A stretch of 64,000 bases of DNA from positions 186,001 to 250,000 of the forward strand of contig LNEB01000003.1 in the NCBI GenBank assembly GCA_001464795.1. The letters are read 5' to 3'. Position 1 is the stretch's first letter. Each line of letters begins with the position of its first letter. The notes beneath the pieces are model-generated. The model saw nothing but the letters and a program-made list of their open reading frames with translations, was not told where the DNA came from and did not search any database. Below are positions 61,326 to 64,000 of this stretch, piece by piece. This DNA is from Bdellovibrionales bacterium Ga0074139 (GTDB taxonomy: Bacteria > Bdellovibrionota > Bdellovibrionia > Bdellovibrionales > Bdellovibrionaceae). Position numbers and translations under genes: made by a program.

Positions 61326-62239
61326 GGCTTAACTCCTGTTGGAACAATCAATGATGATTTTTTTCCAAGCTGTAATGTGGCTTTTGTTCCAAGTGGCAAA
61401 ATTCTTTGATTGATGTCATGCCCGCACTCAAGCCCCTGAAGCACAGGAAAACTTTGCAAACTCGCCCATTTCTTTAGTAACTCAGGTGTTTTTGAAGGCT
61501 TACCTTCGGGTTCAAGATCTTGTATGAAATGCCCTAGTACAACAGCTTTACAATTTTTAAAAGCTCCTGCTTGTTCGAAATGAAACAGCATTCTGTCCAC
61601 TCGGTAGGCTCGCTCTCCGATTTCTTCAAACATCACTATTTTATTTTGAAACTTCAAAGCCTCTTTTGTTCCCAAATGGGATTCAATGACTTTTAAATTT
61701 CCACCGACCACAGCAGCTGTTAGCTTTTTATTTGTTTTTGCCGCTTGATTCAGTGGCACTAAATTTTCAAAGTGAACCTGATTGGTTTTACCAGTGATAA
61801 CATTTAAAGTTTCAGCTAAAATATTCTCTGGTACCAAACCCTTTGCGATTCTATCCAAAAGAGGTCCGTGAAAGGTGCTCCATTTCCATTTTTGAATGGC
61901 GTAACTATGCAAAGATGTGATGTCGCTGATACCAATCAGAATTTTTTTATGAGGCTTACAGTTTTTTAAAAAAGGCAGCAATCGGTTACTGCCGTAACCT
62001 CCACGTAAAAACCAAATGGCTTCAGAATCTTTTTTTTCGAATGCTGTGATTAAATGCTTGGCTCGAATGGCATCCGAGTTCGAATGCAATAAGTCAGGCC
62101 CTAACAAATTCTTTGGCACACGAGTTCTAAAACCTAAATTTTCAAGCCAACGAACTCCGGCTTGTAATTCTTCAGTTGAGCACCCAAAACCAGGTGCCAC
62201 AATATCAATCAAACTGTTTTTTTTTAAATGAGGGTGCAT
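61316..62239 (-). CDS. ldcA: LD-carboxypeptidase (S66 family)
   Basis: A 307-residue LdcA: 'FLRGGYGSNRLLPFL', nucleophile S105 in 'GISDIT', Glu in 'FEEIGERAYRVDRML' and His in 'GLECGHD', the Ser-Glu-His triad of S66. It removes D-Ala from cytoplasmic murein tetrapeptides, making the tripeptide that Mpl uses. It sits 33 bases after purF with a GAGGG-type site at the start. Confidence 0.92.
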   Translation of the reverse strand: MHPHLKKNSLIDIVAPGFGCSTEELQAGVRWLENLGFRTRVPKNLLGPDLLHSNSDAIRAKHLITAFEKKDSEAIWFLRGGYGSNRLLPFLKNCKPHKKILIGISDITSLHSYAIQKWKWSTFHGPLLDRIAKGLVPENILAETLNVITGKTNQVHFENLVPLNQAAKTNKKLTAAVVGGNLKVIESHLGTKEALKFQNKIVMFEEIGERAYRVDRMLFHFEQAGAFKNCKAVVLGHFIQDLEPEGKPSKTPELLKKWASLQSFPVLQGLECGHDINQRILPLGTKATLQLGKKSSLIVPTGVKPCE

Positions 62240-62272
62240 CCCTCAAATTGTGCCACTAGATGGGGCTTTGAA

Positions 62273-63652
62273 TCAATCTCTCACTCGTGTGGGATATTTC
62301 TCATCAAAACAGGCTGCGCAAAACCCAGCTGGCCCTTCGCCTAGGCTTTCAAACATCCCCTCTAAACTTAAATACGCAAGCGTATCGGCCCCTACCATTT
62401 TTCTGATTTCATCCACACTTTTATGAGAGGCCACCAACTGAGATTTTTCAGGCGTGTCCACTCCATAGTAGCATGGGCTTTTTGTTGCAGGGCTTGCGAT
62501 TCTTAAGTGCACTTCTTTGGCTCCAGCTTCACGAAGCAGCTGAATAATTTTTTTCGATGTGGTGCCTCTGACCAAAGAATCATCGATCACAATAATTTTT
62601 TTATTTTTTAATAAATTCATTTGTGGATTCAGCTTGATTCGCACTCCTTGATCCCTTGAACCTTGCAAAGGCTGAATGAAAGTACGGCCCACATAATTAT
62701 TTTTTGTAATCCCCCACTCAAAGGCAATCCCACTTGCTTTTGCGTATCCGATGGCTGCCGCCACCCCACTGTCAGGAACAGGAATGACCATGTCGGCTTC
62801 CACAGGAAATTCCTTGGCCAATTGGGCGCCAAATTTTTTCCTCGATTCATATACACTGTGACCAAAAACATAGGAATCAGATCTGGAAAAGTAAATCATT
62901 TCAAAGACACATCTGGCTTTCTTCGAGTCATTTTTAAATTGAATCGATTCCAAACCTTGATTAGATATGATCAGCATTTCACCGGGCTCAATTTCACGGA
63001 TGTATTTTGCACCCACCAAATCAAGGGCACAGGTTTCAGAAGCCACCACATAAGAGCTGTCACCTATCTGACCAAGTACGAGAGGTCTAAAGCCCATGGG
63101 GTCCCGAATGGCCACCATCTGATCGGCTCCCAACCACACCAAGCTATAAGCCCCTTGTACCCATTCTAAAGTTTGCGGCAAAGTTTTGGCCCAGTTGGCC
63201 CCACCGATCCGAGATAATAAATGCAAGAAAATTTCCGTATCCGATGTGCCTTGAAAAAGAGCTCCTTGTTTTTGCAAGTTTTCCCTGAGCTCTTTTGAAT
63301 TCGTTAAATTTCCGTTATGAGCCACAGCCAAGGGTCTTCCTCTGACATCCGCTTTTAAGGGTTGAGCATTCATCAGTAGATTTTGCCCTGTGGTCGAGTA
63401 CCTGACGTGTCCGATGGCAGCCTTACCTTTTAAACTGGACCAATTAAACTGATCAAAAACTTCGCTCACAAGGCCTAAGTTTTTATAAATTTTTAAATCC
63501 TGTCCGTCGGTGGAAACAATGCCTGCGGATTCTTGACCTCGGTGTTGCATGGCAAACAGACCAAGATGGGTGAGCTCTGCACTTTCAGGATGATTCCATA
63601 TTCCAAAAACTCCGCACTCATCATGAAACACATCATCATTTTCTTTTAACAT
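62273..63652 (-). CDS. purF: Amidophosphoribosyltransferase
   Basis: A 459-residue PurF, first step of purine synthesis. A short propeptide precedes the nucleophile Cys13 in 'DECGVFGIW'; the glutaminase 'QHRGQESAG' and PRPP loop 'VIDDSLVRGTTSKKI' are intact. Cys residues in 'SPCYYGVD' and 'GFCAACF' fit the Fe-S-containing Bacillus type. It overlaps the upstream gene by 7 bases. Confidence 0.96.
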   Translation of the reverse strand: MLKENDDVFHDECGVFGIWNHPESAELTHLGLFAMQHRGQESAGIVSTDGQDLKIYKNLGLVSEVFDQFNWSSLKGKAAIGHVRYSTTGQNLLMNAQPLKADVRGRPLAVAHNGNLTNSKELRENLQKQGALFQGTSDTEIFLHLLSRIGGANWAKTLPQTLEWVQGAYSLVWLGADQMVAIRDPMGFRPLVLGQIGDSSYVVASETCALDLVGAKYIREIEPGEMLIISNQGLESIQFKNDSKKARCVFEMIYFSRSDSYVFGHSVYESRKKFGAQLAKEFPVEADMVIPVPDSGVAAAIGYAKASGIAFEWGITKNNYVGRTFIQPLQGSRDQGVRIKLNPQMNLLKNKKIIVIDDSLVRGTTSKKIIQLLREAGAKEVHLRIASPATKSPCYYGVDTPEKSQLVASHKSVDEIRKMVGADTLAYLSLEGMFESLGEGPAGFCAACFDEKYPTRVRD

Positions 63653-63996
63653 TCAAGATCCCAATGCTGGTTAAAATTTTTCGCTGCTATCTGAGGCTGG
63701 TATTTATTTTCTTGATCTAACTTTTTTGTAAACCCAATGAGTTCAAATTCAAGATTTAACTTTTTCCAAAATCCATCCTCAGCGGCCACAAGCATACGGT
63801 AAAGCCCTTCTTGGATGGGATCCGTTAGGTCACAGTAAAATCCCCCTTGGCGCATTTCATAAAGGGCGTACTCAATTCCTTTCTCTGTCACAAGCCTAGC
63901 TGAATTGACATTTTCGCACACACTTAAATAATGAAGAGCTTTTTTATAAATGTCTTGAGGACTGAACGGTTGATCCAGCTTTTGAAAATGAATCAC
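63646..63996 (-). CDS. Hypothetical protein upstream of purF, possibly cut by window edge
   Basis: The visible frame gives 116 residues from a GTG at 63996. The frame stays open to the right edge, so the true start may lie outside. It is soluble and helical ('PQDIYKKALHYLSVCENV', 'EEDGFWKK'-like 'AAEDGFWKKLNLEFEL'). No family recognised. It overlaps purF by 7 bases and is probably in the same operon. Confidence 0.6.
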   Translation of the reverse strand: MIHFQKLDQPFSPQDIYKKALHYLSVCENVNSARLVTEKGIEYALYEMRQGGFYCDLTDPIQEGLYRMLVAAEDGFWKKLNLEFELIGFTKKLDQENKYQPQIAAKNFNQHWDLEC

Positions 63997-64000
63997 ACCC

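Overview
The window looks like chromosomal DNA of a Bdellovibrio-type predatory bacterium (Bdellovibrionota, Bdellovibrionales), probably one of the AT-richer lineages such as the Bdellovibrio/Pseudobdellovibrio exovorus group. This is inferred from content: very long secreted fibre proteins with the recurring 'APAVS..G.GRIYF..NKF.VS.NG' module typical of Bdellovibrio surface fibres, TIGR02147-type regulators, many small lipoproteins, and GCCGATAA-like (FliA/sigma-28 type) boxes. I see no rRNA, tRNA, CRISPR array, insertion sequence or prophage.

Layout. 1-9455 (minus strand): a surface-fibre locus with a fibre gene cut by the window edge, a 28-repeat beta-propeller protein and a 1430-residue fibre. 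9626-16591 (plus): yceD-rpmF, the fatty-acid cluster fabH-fabD-fabG-acpP-fabF, then rpiB and glyA, followed by an M23 lipoprotein. 17268-19499 (minus): an outer-membrane-like protein and two related lipoproteins. 19650-25217: a frameshifted patatin phospholipase, kup, a GYF/PilZ protein, and a divergent pair (MnmD-type methyltransferase, YtqA/MnmL-type radical SAM enzyme) that may finish wobble-uridine modification. 25218-25650 is a structured non-genic leader with an NrdR-like box and a 23-codon ORF ahead of nrdA-nrdB. 29154-37096: small secreted proteins, scpB-scpA, trpS, and a TIGR02147 regulator with two tandem secreted HEYxR paralogues. 37192-46889: M50 protease, acyl-CoA dehydrogenase, a frameshifted peptide-binding protein, an SDR/pterin synthase pair, a 999-residue GLUG surface lipoprotein, a DUF455 ferritin-like protein and yebC. 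46957-54464: an unknown secreted protein, a trypsin-like protease, sufE, small proteins, hemolysin III and mutS. 54567-58864: a second fibre locus (lipoprotein plus fibre). 58861-63996 (minus): purF, ldcA, a class-C serine hydrolase and mpl, a likely muropeptide-recycling operon.

The main themes are: (1) surface fibres and adhesins whose start codons sit 5-8 bases after a sigma-28-like -10 box, implying leaderless transcripts; (2) a TTGTYTCAA-type repeated motif upstream of the same class of genes; (3) intrinsic terminators that overlap or touch the start of the next gene; (4) two genes each broken by one missing base in a homopolymer. Housekeeping genes are compactly arranged, often with start/stop overlaps. 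Several start codons were moved downstream of the longest reading frame because a ribosome binding site or family alignment favours an internal start.
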